A DNA stretch of 64,000 nt, from positions 6,014,001-6,078,000 of the forward strand of contig OW818681.1 of the NCBI GenBank assembly GCA_942493075.1. Reading direction: 5' to 3'. The stretch's first letter is position 1; the number at the start of each line of letters is the position of its first letter. The notes under the pieces are model-generated. The model ran no database searches. It saw only the letters and a program-made list of their open reading frames with translations, and was not told where the DNA came from. Both the position numbers and the translations under genes were made by a program. This stretch comes from JBBQYD01 sp942493075 (GTDB taxonomy: Bacteria; Verrucomicrobiota; Verrucomicrobiia; Limisphaerales; UBA8199). Positions 34,941-43,327 of the stretch are shown one piece after another.

Positions 34941-35832
34941 GAGCGCTGCCGGTTGCGGTGACCTCAAATACAGCACGGTTGCCCCCGGAGACAGTTTGGG
35001 AAGCGGGTTGGACGGTTATGATGGGCGCCTGCATAGTGGGCACCTCACCCGGGCATTTACCATTACTCCCACTCTGGAATACGGAGAGGATCTCAGTCGC
35101 GGTCAGGGCTCGATTATAGAGGCTCAATTCATCCACCCGGCCATACAAGCCATATGGAGGGTAGGCTAACGCGCCGATCAGCAATGGATTAGGGCTCCAT
35201 GGGATCGTGCCGGTAGCAGCAGTAACGGCTTCCACCTGGCCGTTCACGTATAGAGCGGCGGTCCCATTCCCATAGGACATGGCGACGTGGTACCATGTGC
35301 GTGGCTGAATCGATGTAGTGGCATTTAATGTCCTCTGGCCCATCGTCAGTCGAAGGAGACTTTGAAAGTACCAGTTTGTTTGGCCTCTCCTGACATTGAG
35401 CAGGTATTGACGAGGCCCCTTCGGATCGTACTTGCCCGCCACAGTCATAAGCGACGTGGTCGTCGGGAAGTCGGAAATATAAACCCAACCTTCCAACGTC
35501 ATTGCGTTGGTTGGATTGAGTGACGGCGAGTTCGGAATACGAACCAATTGGTTGCCACCGAAAAACTCGAAGGCTTGGCCCTTAACACCCTGACCGAAGG
35601 CACTGCATGCAAGCGCGTCCCCATTGTTGAGGCCTGTTTGGTCCTGGGCATTCCCCTCACCGCTCCACCAACCAACCAAGCCCGCGGGGGCAGGAACGCA
35701 TGGAAGATTCGTTTGGGCTACGGATGGCAACGCCATGGAGGCGAGCATGAGCAGGCTCAAGGCGAAGGGGATCTGCTGTTCGATAAACGAGACGATCTTC
35801 TCGGTTCTAAAGGCGCCGATCTGAGTTTTCAT
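33415..35832 (-). CDS. LamG/Ig repeat surface protein, N-terminal fragment (frameshifted)
   Basis: The first 805 residues of a large secreted protein. A long signal peptide (about residues 1-40, ending S-V-A-Q) is followed by a unique LamG-like domain (about 45-270), an Ig-like domain, a LamG unit, another Ig-like domain and the first half of a further LamG. LamG-like sandwiches usually bind glycans or proteins. The frame ends in a TAA created by a two-base net insertion: GTGC-TTAAG-CAGG at 33411-33424 where intact units read GTGC-CGG-CAGG. A start at 35832 is used; the frame is open upstream without a better signal. Confidence 0.7.
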   Translation of the reverse strand: MKTQIGAFRTEKIVSFIEQQIPFALSLLMLASMALPSVAQTNLPCVPAPAGLVGWWSGEGNAQDQTGLNNGDALACSAFGQGVKGQAFEFFGGNQLVRIPNSPSLNPTNAMTLEGWVYISDFPTTTSLMTVAGKYDPKGPRQYLLNVRRGQTNWYFQSLLRLTMGQRTLNATTSIQPRTWYHVAMSYGNGTAALYVNGQVEAVTAATGTIPWSPNPLLIGALAYPPYGLYGRVDELSLYNRALTATEILSVFQSGSNGKCPGEVPTMQAPIITVQPASQTVSGGNRAVFEVTATGSAPLSYQWYWNNSSVVGGTDRVLVLTNVQPGQAGSYSVWVSNMFGAVVSSNATLTVVTQQQQCINAPSGLVGWWKAESNTQDSALNNDTSIVGYPQYGPGKVGNGFLFDGSNAYSVPASPSLAVTSFTIESWVKPSATTPQPIAEYCNENGNGSIHLWHNFRPQGANIGGALYGAVRGNDGSYIEIYTPAGTVPAGEWTHVAFTMDYSTRIARLLVNGQVLAEGSNQNLALPESTVQLNIGRRPEGSSDLLNGTRFRGSIDELSVYNRALTRAEVAGIYEASSGGKCPVTAGQRPVITAQPADQTVNIGGQAAFEVTAASSNSLSYQWYWNNSSVVGGTDRVLVLTNVQPGQAGSYSVWVSNMFGAVVSSNAILNVVTQQQQCINAPSGLVGWWKAEGNTEDSALNNDAIVVGYPQYGPGKVGNGFLFDGSNAYSVPASPSLAVTSFTIESWVKPSATTPQPIAEYCNENGNGSIHLWHNFRPQGANIGGALYGAVRGNDGSYIEIYTPA

Positions 35833-36221
35833 ATCTTCTAACGCTTTCTGAGGTGCACACAGGGGGACCGGGCACAGGATGGCATTTTCGATGTCAAATC
35901 TGTCCAGAGTCAAATCCCCGCTTTTCTGGTGAAAAACGGTTGCGAACTCGGTGAACATCACGCATAACGCGTGAAGCTCACGCACCCTCCCCCTGGGATC
36001 TACAGCTTTCCGGGCCCGCTAATCGGAAGACAAGCTGTGCTAGGCAACCATTACAACCACCCGGGCCGACGACCGACTCGGGCTTGCAAATACCTTTACA
36101 TTAGTTTGTCACAGCTTGCAATCGAAATCGATCATCCGATTTGCTCCCCACAGCTACCCCCCCTCAGCGCACAATCTTAGCCAGTTGCAGGCTTGCGCGG
36201 TTCCGGGGATGGAGTTCACGG
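35833..36221. other. Intergenic region, LamG gene upstream and pseudopilin downstream
   Basis: No gene recognised. Both neighbours are on the minus strand, so this stretch holds the end of the pseudopilin transcript and the promoter of the LamG/Ig gene. On the minus strand TTGACT and TTGACA boxes occur near 35910 and 35895, but no good -10 box lies at the right distance. Confidence 0.5.
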
Positions 36222-36989
36222 TCATGGCTTCCCTATCGTCGTCTGCATCCGCACCAGATCAGCGTTGTTGGCGGTTGCCCCTACGCCATAACCGGAAAAC
36301 TTCAGGATCTCTGTCGTGCGCCAGCGCCAATGCTCAACGTGACCATCCGCATAGGACATGGTGCAGCCCTGGTTATGCCGCGACGCAGGCCAGTCCTCCC
36401 ATTTCCACACGCCAGGGGGGGCGATGTAAAAGCCAGCGTTGTTGATGCTTTCCTCCTGCTCATCCCATAAAACACTGGCCATTGACGGCCCCGGATCCTG
36501 GATTTCGGTCTCCTTGCGAAAGATCTTGAAGGGCGGGTTATGGTCGCCGTTCATGTATGGATAGCTCATTGAGTAACTGCGAAATCGAAGAATGGGTTTC
36601 CCGGTGACAGTGGATTTGTCCGCGGGACAATGATAAATACCAATCGCAGAGTTGTACTGATAGAACGCCGCACGTTGAATATTGGTTGGGGAATCATCCG
36701 TTTTGGCGGATCCGGCGATCCATGAGTCGGGTTCCGTAGTTGTGGTAGCCGTCTGTGCTTTGTTGGGCACCAAATTCCCGTTATTATCGAGCGCGTACAG
36801 GTGCCAGCACAACTGCATTTGCTTTAGATTGCTAAGGCAATGGGTAGTTTGGGCTTTTTCTTTTGCTTTGCTGAGTGCCGGCAGCAGCATAGCCGCCAGA
36901 ATGGCGATAATGGCGATGACAACGAGTAATTCGATAAGTGTGAAGGCCTGTCGTGAGGGTAACGACCTGCCAGAATGATTAAGTTTCAT
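36222..36989 (-). CDS. Type II pseudopilin-like protein with DG-H box
   Basis: A 255-residue protein with a type IV prepilin N-terminus: basic leader, then F-T-L-I-E-L-L-V-V-I-A-I-I-A-I-L (about 16-31), the cleavage/methylation site and hydrophobic helix. The C-terminal part ends with S-Y-A-D-G-H-V-E-H-W, the motif of Verrucomicrobiota/Planctomycetota pseudopilins. These are thought to form or use type II secretion-like or pilus-like structures. It lies between two LamG/Ig surface-protein genes, which suggests a link to export or display, but this is only positional. No other secretion genes are near. Confidence 0.9.
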   Translation of the reverse strand: MKLNHSGRSLPSRQAFTLIELLVVIAIIAILAAMLLPALSKAKEKAQTTHCLSNLKQMQLCWHLYALDNNGNLVPNKAQTATTTTEPDSWIAGSAKTDDSPTNIQRAAFYQYNSAIGIYHCPADKSTVTGKPILRFRSYSMSYPYMNGDHNPPFKIFRKETEIQDPGPSMASVLWDEQEESINNAGFYIAPPGVWKWEDWPASRHNQGCTMSYADGHVEHWRWRTTEILKFSGYGVGATANNADLVRMQTTIGKP

Positions 36990-37277
36990 GCTGCAAGCCC
37001 AGAGGCTTTAGCAATCGTCATGCAAAGTCAATACGATAAATCGTTTACCCATCCATGCCCCTGCGGGATGGGAGTTACAAGGGGACTACTCTGGAAGTTC
37101 GTCTATGCTCCATTCTTAAAAAGGCGGGTTCGTCTTGACTTTTATGGCCGTTTTATAGCATCAATGGGCTGCGGGTTCCGTTTTAGACCGTTTGGCCTGA
37201 TTAGCGCGAGCGCTTTAGCTTGTGGCACAGGTTGCCTAAACCGAAGATCGAACTGCTGAACAGAGCCCGATGCCTAT

Positions 37278-40200
37278 ATGCCACTATACTCTCGCTCCCT
37301 TGTCGCAGGCCTCGCTTTGCTGGCGGCCTGCACCCTCTCAGATAAATGCACGGCTCAGAGTTGCGTCACGCCAGTTGACGGTTTGAGCGCTTGGTGGGCT
37401 GGTGAGAACTCTCTCAATGACAATGCAGGAAACCTACCAGCTTCCCTCGAAGGTTCGATCAGTTACGGACCGGGACAGGTGGGAATAGGTTTCCTGTTCC
37501 CGGGTGAGACTCCGGGTCTGCGCGTGCCAGCCAACCCGTCGATTGATGTTGGATTAGGCGAGGGATTCACTCTTGAACTCTGGATTAAACCTGTCTCTGG
37601 GGAGGCTTCTTATCCTTTGCTGGAATGGTCAGACACGACAGCCTATGGGGTGCATTTCTGGATTGCTTCCCGGCTGTACGCCAACTTGGTTGATACGAAC
37701 GGAGGATCTCACATAGTTGAAACAACCAATGGCCTGGTAAAATCGGACATATTTCAACATGTAGCTGTTTCGTACAATTATGCCGCAGGGCGAATTCGAC
37801 TTTATCATAATGGTTCCATTATCAACGAGAGTTCTACAACCCCTTTCGTCCCCAAAACAAGCTCAGACCTACTAATTGGCTTCCGTGCTGCAGGTATCCC
37901 GTTTGGTCCTGCCTATTTCTCAGGTACTATCGATGAGCCAGCCATCTACTCGCGTGAACTCACGCCTGCGGAAATTGCCGATATCCACGCGGCAGGCGCT
38001 GCAGGGAAATGCTTCATGGACGGCCCGGCAGTATTGCTTGTGCCGCCTGCAACGAACTACGTAGGATGGACCGGAGCCAACTTGGCGATCAAGGTCGTCG
38101 GTGGGGGAGCACTGCCCTTGAGCTACCAATGGTACTATGAAGGACAACCAATACCAGACGCTACCTCCTCGACCCTCAGCTTCCCTAGTGCGGCATTGGA
38201 GCAAACAGGCGTTTACACGATAGTTGTGAGCAACAACCTTGGCTTCAGTTCGGCGGAGACTGTTGTCACGATTAAAGCTTCCCCGGTTTGCACTCAGCCT
38301 CCAACCGGACTGATTTCTCTTTGGCGGGGGGACTACGACGCGCAGGATTCGGTGGGTAAAAACCATGGCGACTCAGTCGGAACTTTAGCGTACGCGGAGG
38401 GGAAGGTTGGCAGTTGCTTTGTCTTCAACGGAACTGGAAACTGGTTAACCATATCCGATGCACCCTGCCTGAATCCGCAGAAAGCCTTGAGCTTGGAGTG
38501 TTGGGTAAATCCGGCGGAACTCGGAACCGGCACTTCGGGAATCATTGCAAAGGACGCCGGAGGATTTCTGCAACCCTTTGGCTTCTCTATGGCGCAACAG
38601 GACAGCCAATCGTTCTTTCGAGCGGTGATTCAAAACGGGTCAGAGGCTACCTGGCTGACATGGAGCAACGCCGTCAATACAAACACTTGGTATCATCTGG
38701 CACTGACTTATGATGGCACAGATGCCGTTTTTTTTGTGGATGGGCATGCAGTGTCTCAGGTAGCTATGAGTGGCGACATCGTGAAAAACAACCGTGACCT
38801 CTTAATAGGCCGGGGAAGCCAGATGGGGGTCTGGAAGGGCATGATCGATGATGTCGCCTTGTATGGTCGTGCTTTGAGCGCTCAGGAAATCCTTCAACAG
38901 TACTTGGCAGATGCTGGCGGGAAATGCAGGGTGGCTGTCCCTCCGTTTATCATAGGTCATCCTGCAAATGCCAGGGTTCTTCAGGGCAAGTCCTTCAGCA
39001 GTTCGGTGGTTGCCTGTGGAAGTGAGCCCTTGTTCTATCAATGGCTGAAGGAAGGAGTCCCAATTCCTGACGCCACCAATCAAGTCTTTCAAAAGGTCTT
39101 CCAGTTGTCTGATACAGGGACTTATTCCGTCGTCATTTCCAATAGTGCTGGAAGCGTAACGAGCGACGCCGCGAGCTTCACAGTGGCAGGGCCGCCTACA
39201 ATCTCCATGACCAGCACCTCCGTTCCCGTCGGTTCCGTGCTCGTTTTACCCGTCAAACTTGTGACCTTCGCAGGTGAAATCGCCTGTTCATTCAGCATCC
39301 AGTTCGACCCATTGAGATTCAAATTCCTGGACACCGATGTGCAGGCATCGGACGGGGCAGTGCTCATGGTAAATAGATCACTCTCCGGCTCCGGACGTTT
39401 GGGTTTCACTGTGGCGGCTTCGGGTGACAAAACCCTCGGATTAGCAACCAACATCATCAATATCTCCCTGTTAGCTACCAATATCCTAACAACTTCAACG
39501 ATCTCCTTTTCAGATTATCCAACTGCTCGCCAGGCGGTTTACTCCGATTTTCAGTTGGGGACGCTTGCCAGTTCCCCTTCAGTAATGGTCCTGATATTAA
39601 ACACGAATCTCGAGGCGGATGTCTTTCCAGCAACGCCCGATCGGAGCTTGACCGCTGCAGACTGGCTGAGAGCAGGGCGTTATATCGCAGGGTTGGATGT
39701 GCCGGCTTCAGAAGGGGTTTTTCAAGCATTGGATTGCGCGCCACGCGATTCAAAAGGTGACGGAAGGTTGGGAGTAGCTGACTGGGTACAAGCTTATCGT
39801 TACGTATTCGGACATGATCTTTCCACTGGTGTTAGCGGCCCATTGAAAGCGGAGCCCCCGCTCCTATCGACTGAGACCAACCGCCAAATTCGGGTTCACG
39901 GGGTGAACCTCCCGCCTCTGGGCGAAGTGGATTTGCCGATCACGTTATTGGCAACAGGTGATGAAAATGCCATCGGCTTCACTCTAAGCTTCGACCCGAC
40001 TACTGCCCGGCTCGTTTCTGCCAGTCCCGGCACAGATGCTACTGGCGGTTACAGCCTGCTTAATACCAACCAACTGAGTGAGGGCAAGCTGGGGGTCCTG
40101 CTCGCATTGCCAGCAGAGACACGCGTTGCCTCGGGTGAACGGCAGGTCTTCACTGTCCGGCTCAAGAACACGCGAACAACTGCAGTGATATTACAGCCGC

Positions 40201-40514
40201 AGTTCACCTCATTACCAGCCCTTACCGAGGCGAGCTCCTGGGAAGGTCTTCCTCTCCCTCTAATAAGAGTATCTATACCCGCGCCTCAGTTAACCCCGCC
40301 ACAGCTACAAATCGAACGGTTCGAGCATGCACTGCATCTAACCTGGCCGGCTTCCGCCTCGGACTACGTATTGCAGGAGTCCTGGAGCCTTTACTCGGCT
40401 GATTACTGGACCAACAGCGCCCACTCCCCCGAGCTTTCAGGCGCTTCATTCAAAGTGGTTCTCCCCCAAACCCCAACAGGCAACACACGTTTCTTCCGTC
40501 TGCATCAACGTTAA
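37278..40514 (+). CDS. Large secreted LamG/Ig protein with cohesin- and dockerin-like parts
   Basis: A 1078-residue protein with a signal peptide (residues 1-26). Order: LamG (about 28-245, Cys-bracketed as in the neighbour), Ig-like (about 250-335), LamG (about 338-550), Ig-like (about 555-635), cohesin-like domain (about 640-775), dockerin-like segment of two Asp-containing repeats (S-L-T-A-A-D-W-L-R-A-G-R-Y-I-A-G at about 790 and D-S-K-G-D-G-R-L-G-V-A-D-W near 830), second cohesin-like domain (about 870-980) and the C-terminal module ending F-F-R-L-H. Cohesins and dockerins bind each other in cellulosomes; here both are on one chain. Function is inferred to be surface adhesion or assembly. 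First repeat has a weaker Ca-binding pattern. Confidence 0.75.
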   Translation: MPLYSRSLVAGLALLAACTLSDKCTAQSCVTPVDGLSAWWAGENSLNDNAGNLPASLEGSISYGPGQVGIGFLFPGETPGLRVPANPSIDVGLGEGFTLELWIKPVSGEASYPLLEWSDTTAYGVHFWIASRLYANLVDTNGGSHIVETTNGLVKSDIFQHVAVSYNYAAGRIRLYHNGSIINESSTTPFVPKTSSDLLIGFRAAGIPFGPAYFSGTIDEPAIYSRELTPAEIADIHAAGAAGKCFMDGPAVLLVPPATNYVGWTGANLAIKVVGGGALPLSYQWYYEGQPIPDATSSTLSFPSAALEQTGVYTIVVSNNLGFSSAETVVTIKASPVCTQPPTGLISLWRGDYDAQDSVGKNHGDSVGTLAYAEGKVGSCFVFNGTGNWLTISDAPCLNPQKALSLECWVNPAELGTGTSGIIAKDAGGFLQPFGFSMAQQDSQSFFRAVIQNGSEATWLTWSNAVNTNTWYHLALTYDGTDAVFFVDGHAVSQVAMSGDIVKNNRDLLIGRGSQMGVWKGMIDDVALYGRALSAQEILQQYLADAGGKCRVAVPPFIIGHPANARVLQGKSFSSSVVACGSEPLFYQWLKEGVPIPDATNQVFQKVFQLSDTGTYSVVISNSAGSVTSDAASFTVAGPPTISMTSTSVPVGSVLVLPVKLVTFAGEIACSFSIQFDPLRFKFLDTDVQASDGAVLMVNRSLSGSGRLGFTVAASGDKTLGLATNIINISLLATNILTTSTISFSDYPTARQAVYSDFQLGTLASSPSVMVLILNTNLEADVFPATPDRSLTAADWLRAGRYIAGLDVPASEGVFQALDCAPRDSKGDGRLGVADWVQAYRYVFGHDLSTGVSGPLKAEPPLLSTETNRQIRVHGVNLPPLGEVDLPITLLATGDENAIGFTLSFDPTTARLVSASPGTDATGGYSLLNTNQLSEGKLGVLLALPAETRVASGERQVFTVRLKNTRTTAVILQPQFTSLPALTEASSWEGLPLPLIRVSIPAPQLTPPQLQIERFEHALHLTWPASASDYVLQESWSLYSADYWTNSAHSPELSGASFKVVLPQTPTGNTRFFRLHQR

Positions 40515-40667
40515 CCAGGCAATTACAGGGCCAATAAGGGATGGTGCGCCGCGCGCGTCGCGGCACCGCCCCGTCTCCTTCCTTTTCCTTTGGAAAACGG
40601 CAGGAATCAAATTGACCGAACGGGAGCCGGTTGTTAGTTTCGGCCACTTGTTCGATAAACCTTAATT

Positions 40668-41141
40668 ATGCGACACACAATCTCGGTGCTGATGGAGAAT
40701 AAGTTCGGGGTGTTGACGCGCGTAGCCGGGTTGTTTAGCGGACGCGGCTATAACATTGATACACTCAATGTGGCGCCCACCGCCGACCCCACGACCTCAC
40801 GGATGACGGTAGTCACGCGGGGCGATGACGCCACGGTGGATCAGATCGTCAAACAGCTCAAGAAGCTGCCGGATGTCCTTAAAGTACAGGATTTCCGGGA
40901 AGGGGAGTACGTGGATCGCGAACTGGTGCTGGTTAAGGTGTCGGTGGACTCCCAGACACGCGCGGAGATCATGCAGATCGCGGATATCTTCCGCGGCAAG
41001 ATCGTGGACGTGCAATCCAAGACACTGACCATCGAGGTGACCGGGGATGAAGGCAAGGTCGAGAAATTCGTGGATCTGATGAAGGGATTCGGGGTGATCG
41101 ACCTGACGCGCACTGGCAAAGTGGCGCTGCCGCGCAGGTAA
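40668..41141 (+). CDS. ilvN: Acetolactate synthase small (regulatory) subunit
   Basis: The 157-residue protein starts M-R-H-T-I-S-V-L-M-E-N-K-F-G-V-L-T-R-V-A-G-L-F and has G-Y-N-I-D-T-L-N-V, an ACT domain typical of IlvN/IlvH, with a second, ACT-like C-terminal half. It regulates the large subunit by valine. The large subunit gene (ilvB) is not next to it; ilvC follows at 72 bp. No attenuator or leader peptide is evident before it. Confidence 0.94.
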   Translation: MRHTISVLMENKFGVLTRVAGLFSGRGYNIDTLNVAPTADPTTSRMTVVTRGDDATVDQIVKQLKKLPDVLKVQDFREGEYVDRELVLVKVSVDSQTRAEIMQIADIFRGKIVDVQSKTLTIEVTGDEGKVEKFVDLMKGFGVIDLTRTGKVALPRR

Positions 41142-41159
41142 GCGGAAGGCGCAAAGGAA

Positions 41160-41187
41160 TTGACTGTACGCGGCTGACAGCTAGGAT
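41160..41187 (+). promoter_or_regulatory. ilvC: Promoter of ilvC
   Basis: TTGACT (41160-41165), 16-bp spacer, TAGGAT (41182-41187), 27 bp before the ATG. It suggests ilvC has its own start even though ilvN lies just upstream. Confidence 0.5.
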
Positions 41188-41213
41188 GGTAAACTTAAAT
41201 TCGAGTAAATAAT

Positions 41214-42311
41214 ATGAAAATTGATTTTGGTGGCGTGACGGAAGAAGTGATCACACGCAAAGAATTCCCGATGGCCCGAGCCCGCAAGGTGCTCAAGAAA
41301 GAGGTCATCGCGATCATCGGTTACGGCGTGCAAGGGCCCGCCCAATCGCTCAACCTGCGCGACAATGGGTTCAATGTCATTATCGGCCAGGCCAGCGGCT
41401 TCAAGAAAGATTGGGATCGCGCCATCAAAGACGGCTGGGTACCCGGAAAAACCCTTTTCGAGATCGATGAAGCCGTCAAACGCGGCACCATCATCCAGTT
41501 GCTCGTCTCTGACGCCGCCCAGCGTGCGGTCTGGCCCAAGATCAAAGCCAACCTCAAGGAAGGCGATGCTCTTTATTTCTCGCACGGCTTCTCCATCGCT
41601 TACAAGAAGCAAACCGGCGTCGTGCCTCCCGCGAATGTCGATGTCATCATGGTCGCCCCGAAGGGTTCCGGCACATCTGTCCGCCGCAACTTCCTTTCCG
41701 GCGCTGGCATCAACTCCAGCTTCGCTGTCGAGCAGGACTTCACCGGCCGCGCCCAGGAGCGCTGCATGGCTGTCGGCATCGGCATCGGCTCGGGCTATCT
41801 GTTCCCGACCAATTTCCAGCACGAAGTGTTTAGCGACCTGACTGGCGAACGCGGCGTGCTCATGGGCGCCCTGGCCGGTATCATGGAAGCGCAGTATGAC
41901 GTGCTCCGCAAGCACGGCCACTCCCCGAGCGAAGCGTTCAACGAAACCGTGGAAGAGCTCACCCAGAGCTTGATCCGCCTCGTGGACGAAAACGGGATGG
42001 ACTGGATGTATGCCAATTGCTCGGCCACCGCTCAGCGCGGCGCGCTCGATTGGAAGCCCAAGTTCAAAAAGGCCGTGCTGCCTGTGTTCAAGGATCTCTA
42101 TGACCGCGTGAAGACCGGCAAGGAATGCGCCCGAGTCCTTTCCGCTTGCGGCAAGCCTGATTACCAGGTGGGCCTGACCAAGGAATTGGCTGAAATCGGC
42201 AATTCCGAAATGTGGCAAGCTGGCAAAGCTGTCCGCAGCCTGCGTCCGAAGGAAGCCGCTAAGGCCATCTCCAAGGGGACAAAGGGTGTCGCGGGCCGCG
42301 GGTCCAACTAA
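41214..42311 (+). CDS. ilvC: Ketol-acid reductoisomerase
   Basis: The enzyme rearranges and reduces acetolactate in valine/isoleucine synthesis, using NAD(P)H and Mg2+. The 365-residue protein has the G-Y-G-V-Q-G dinucleotide-binding loop near residue 37, then a Rossmann domain and an all-alpha knotted domain with S-V-R-R-N, G-S-G-Y-L and E-V-F-S-D-L-T-G-E-R-G. The size fits class I with the N-terminal extension R-K-E-F-P seen in many non-enteric relatives. A strong terminator follows. Confidence 0.95.
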   Translation: MKIDFGGVTEEVITRKEFPMARARKVLKKEVIAIIGYGVQGPAQSLNLRDNGFNVIIGQASGFKKDWDRAIKDGWVPGKTLFEIDEAVKRGTIIQLLVSDAAQRAVWPKIKANLKEGDALYFSHGFSIAYKKQTGVVPPANVDVIMVAPKGSGTSVRRNFLSGAGINSSFAVEQDFTGRAQERCMAVGIGIGSGYLFPTNFQHEVFSDLTGERGVLMGALAGIMEAQYDVLRKHGHSPSEAFNETVEELTQSLIRLVDENGMDWMYANCSATAQRGALDWKPKFKKAVLPVFKDLYDRVKTGKECARVLSACGKPDYQVGLTKELAEIGNSEMWQAGKAVRSLRPKEAAKAISKGTKGVAGRGSN

Positions 42312-42329
42312 GCTCTCATCTTTTTCACC

Positions 42330-42362
42330 GCCGGGCAGGTCTCAGATCTGCCCGGCTTTTTT
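42330..42362 (+). terminator. ilvC: Rho-independent terminator of ilvC
   Basis: Perfect 9-bp GC-rich stem GCCGGGCAG (42330-42338) and CTGCCCGGC (42348-42356) followed by TTTTTT (42357-42362). Confidence 0.9.
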
Positions 42363-42442
42363 ATGTAATCTAACGCAGCCCAGATTACGGTGCGTGAGTG
42401 AACGGGTTGGAGATTGTATTGTCTGAGAACTGAGCGGAGTAT

Positions 42443-43318
42443 ATGCTGAACAGCATGTCGAATAACCTGCAACCAGCACCGGGCAACCAAAGTTCGGTGG
42501 ATGAGCTTTATGTCAATTTGCTGAAGAAAACTCTCCGGTTCGCCTTCTGGGAAGATCCAGGTAAGCCGGTTAGCGCCGTTGCGTATCGGGCCGGCTTTCT
42601 CTCCCCAGTAGTGCGGGGAGTTTCCTCTTTTCTGGAGAAGTTCCGGTTGCGCATCGTTGTTCTGCAAGACAAGGAATTGGAGCGTCGCCAACCCGGCTCG
42701 TCATGGCCTGCATACGCCCATTCCATGGTGGGAATGCCGCGGTTGGATAACCTGGTTCATGCTGTGCGAACCGTGCTCGCAGAGAATATCCCAGGCGACT
42801 TGATTGAGACCGGCGTTTGGAGAGGCGGGGCGTGCATTCTTATGAAGGGCGTGCTTGCCGTTCACGGCGATACCAGTCGCAGGCTTTTTGTAGCTGATTC
42901 TTTCGAAGGTCTTCCCGCTCCTGATGCTGCCAAATACCCGAAAGATGAGGGAGATAAACATCATGTGCACCAATTCCTGGCCGTCTCCAAGGAAGAGGTG
43001 GAGGACAATTTCCGCAAATACGAGTTGCTAGATGATCGTGTGATCTTCCTGAAAGGCTGGTTCAAGGATACCCTGCCCAAGGCACCAATTAAGCAACTGG
43101 CAGTCATGCGGCTGGATGGCGACATGTACGAGTCCACCATGGATGCTTTGACAAACCTTTATCCCAAGTTGTCCCCCGGGGGCTTCTGTATCATTGACGA
43201 CTACGGCCTCGGCGGATGTAAACAAGCCGTAGACGATTTCAGGGCTCAAAACAAAATCTCCGAGACTCTCGAACAAATCGATTTCGGCGGCCGCTTCTGG
43301 CGCAAGAAACTCAGTTAA
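42443..43318 (+). CDS. TylF/MycF-like methyltransferase
   Basis: A 291-residue protein with the TylF/macrocin O-methyltransferase pattern: P-G-D-L-I-E-T-G-V-W-R-G-G-A-C (S-adenosylmethionine site, about 125-140), F-V-A-D-S-F-E-G-L-P, then M-R-L-D-G-D-M-Y-E-S-T-M-D-A-L and the metal-site-like Asp pair in I-I-D-D-Y. Studied relatives methylate sugar hydroxyls, so a role in modifying a glycan or a secondary product is likely. It is followed 9 bp later by a YfhO-like membrane protein, suggesting a shared role in cell-surface glycan work. The product of the pathway is unknown. Confidence 0.85.
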   Translation: MLNSMSNNLQPAPGNQSSVDELYVNLLKKTLRFAFWEDPGKPVSAVAYRAGFLSPVVRGVSSFLEKFRLRIVVLQDKELERRQPGSSWPAYAHSMVGMPRLDNLVHAVRTVLAENIPGDLIETGVWRGGACILMKGVLAVHGDTSRRLFVADSFEGLPAPDAAKYPKDEGDKHHVHQFLAVSKEEVEDNFRKYELLDDRVIFLKGWFKDTLPKAPIKQLAVMRLDGDMYESTMDALTNLYPKLSPGGFCIIDDYGLGGCKQAVDDFRAQNKISETLEQIDFGGRFWRKKLS

Positions 43319-43327
43319 TACACCCCC

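Noticed and set aside
37135..37159. Promoter for the LamG/cohesin gene (TTGACT and TATAGC)
   Set aside because: The spacing is 13 bp, too short compared with the other promoters here.
40515..40667. Leader-peptide attenuator before ilvN
   Set aside because: No short frame rich in Leu, Ile or Val codons followed by a terminator could be found.
41181..42218. Long open frame antisense to ilvC
   Set aside because: It follows the codon pattern of the ilvC strand, has no recognisable domain, and is a typical shadow in GC-rich DNA.
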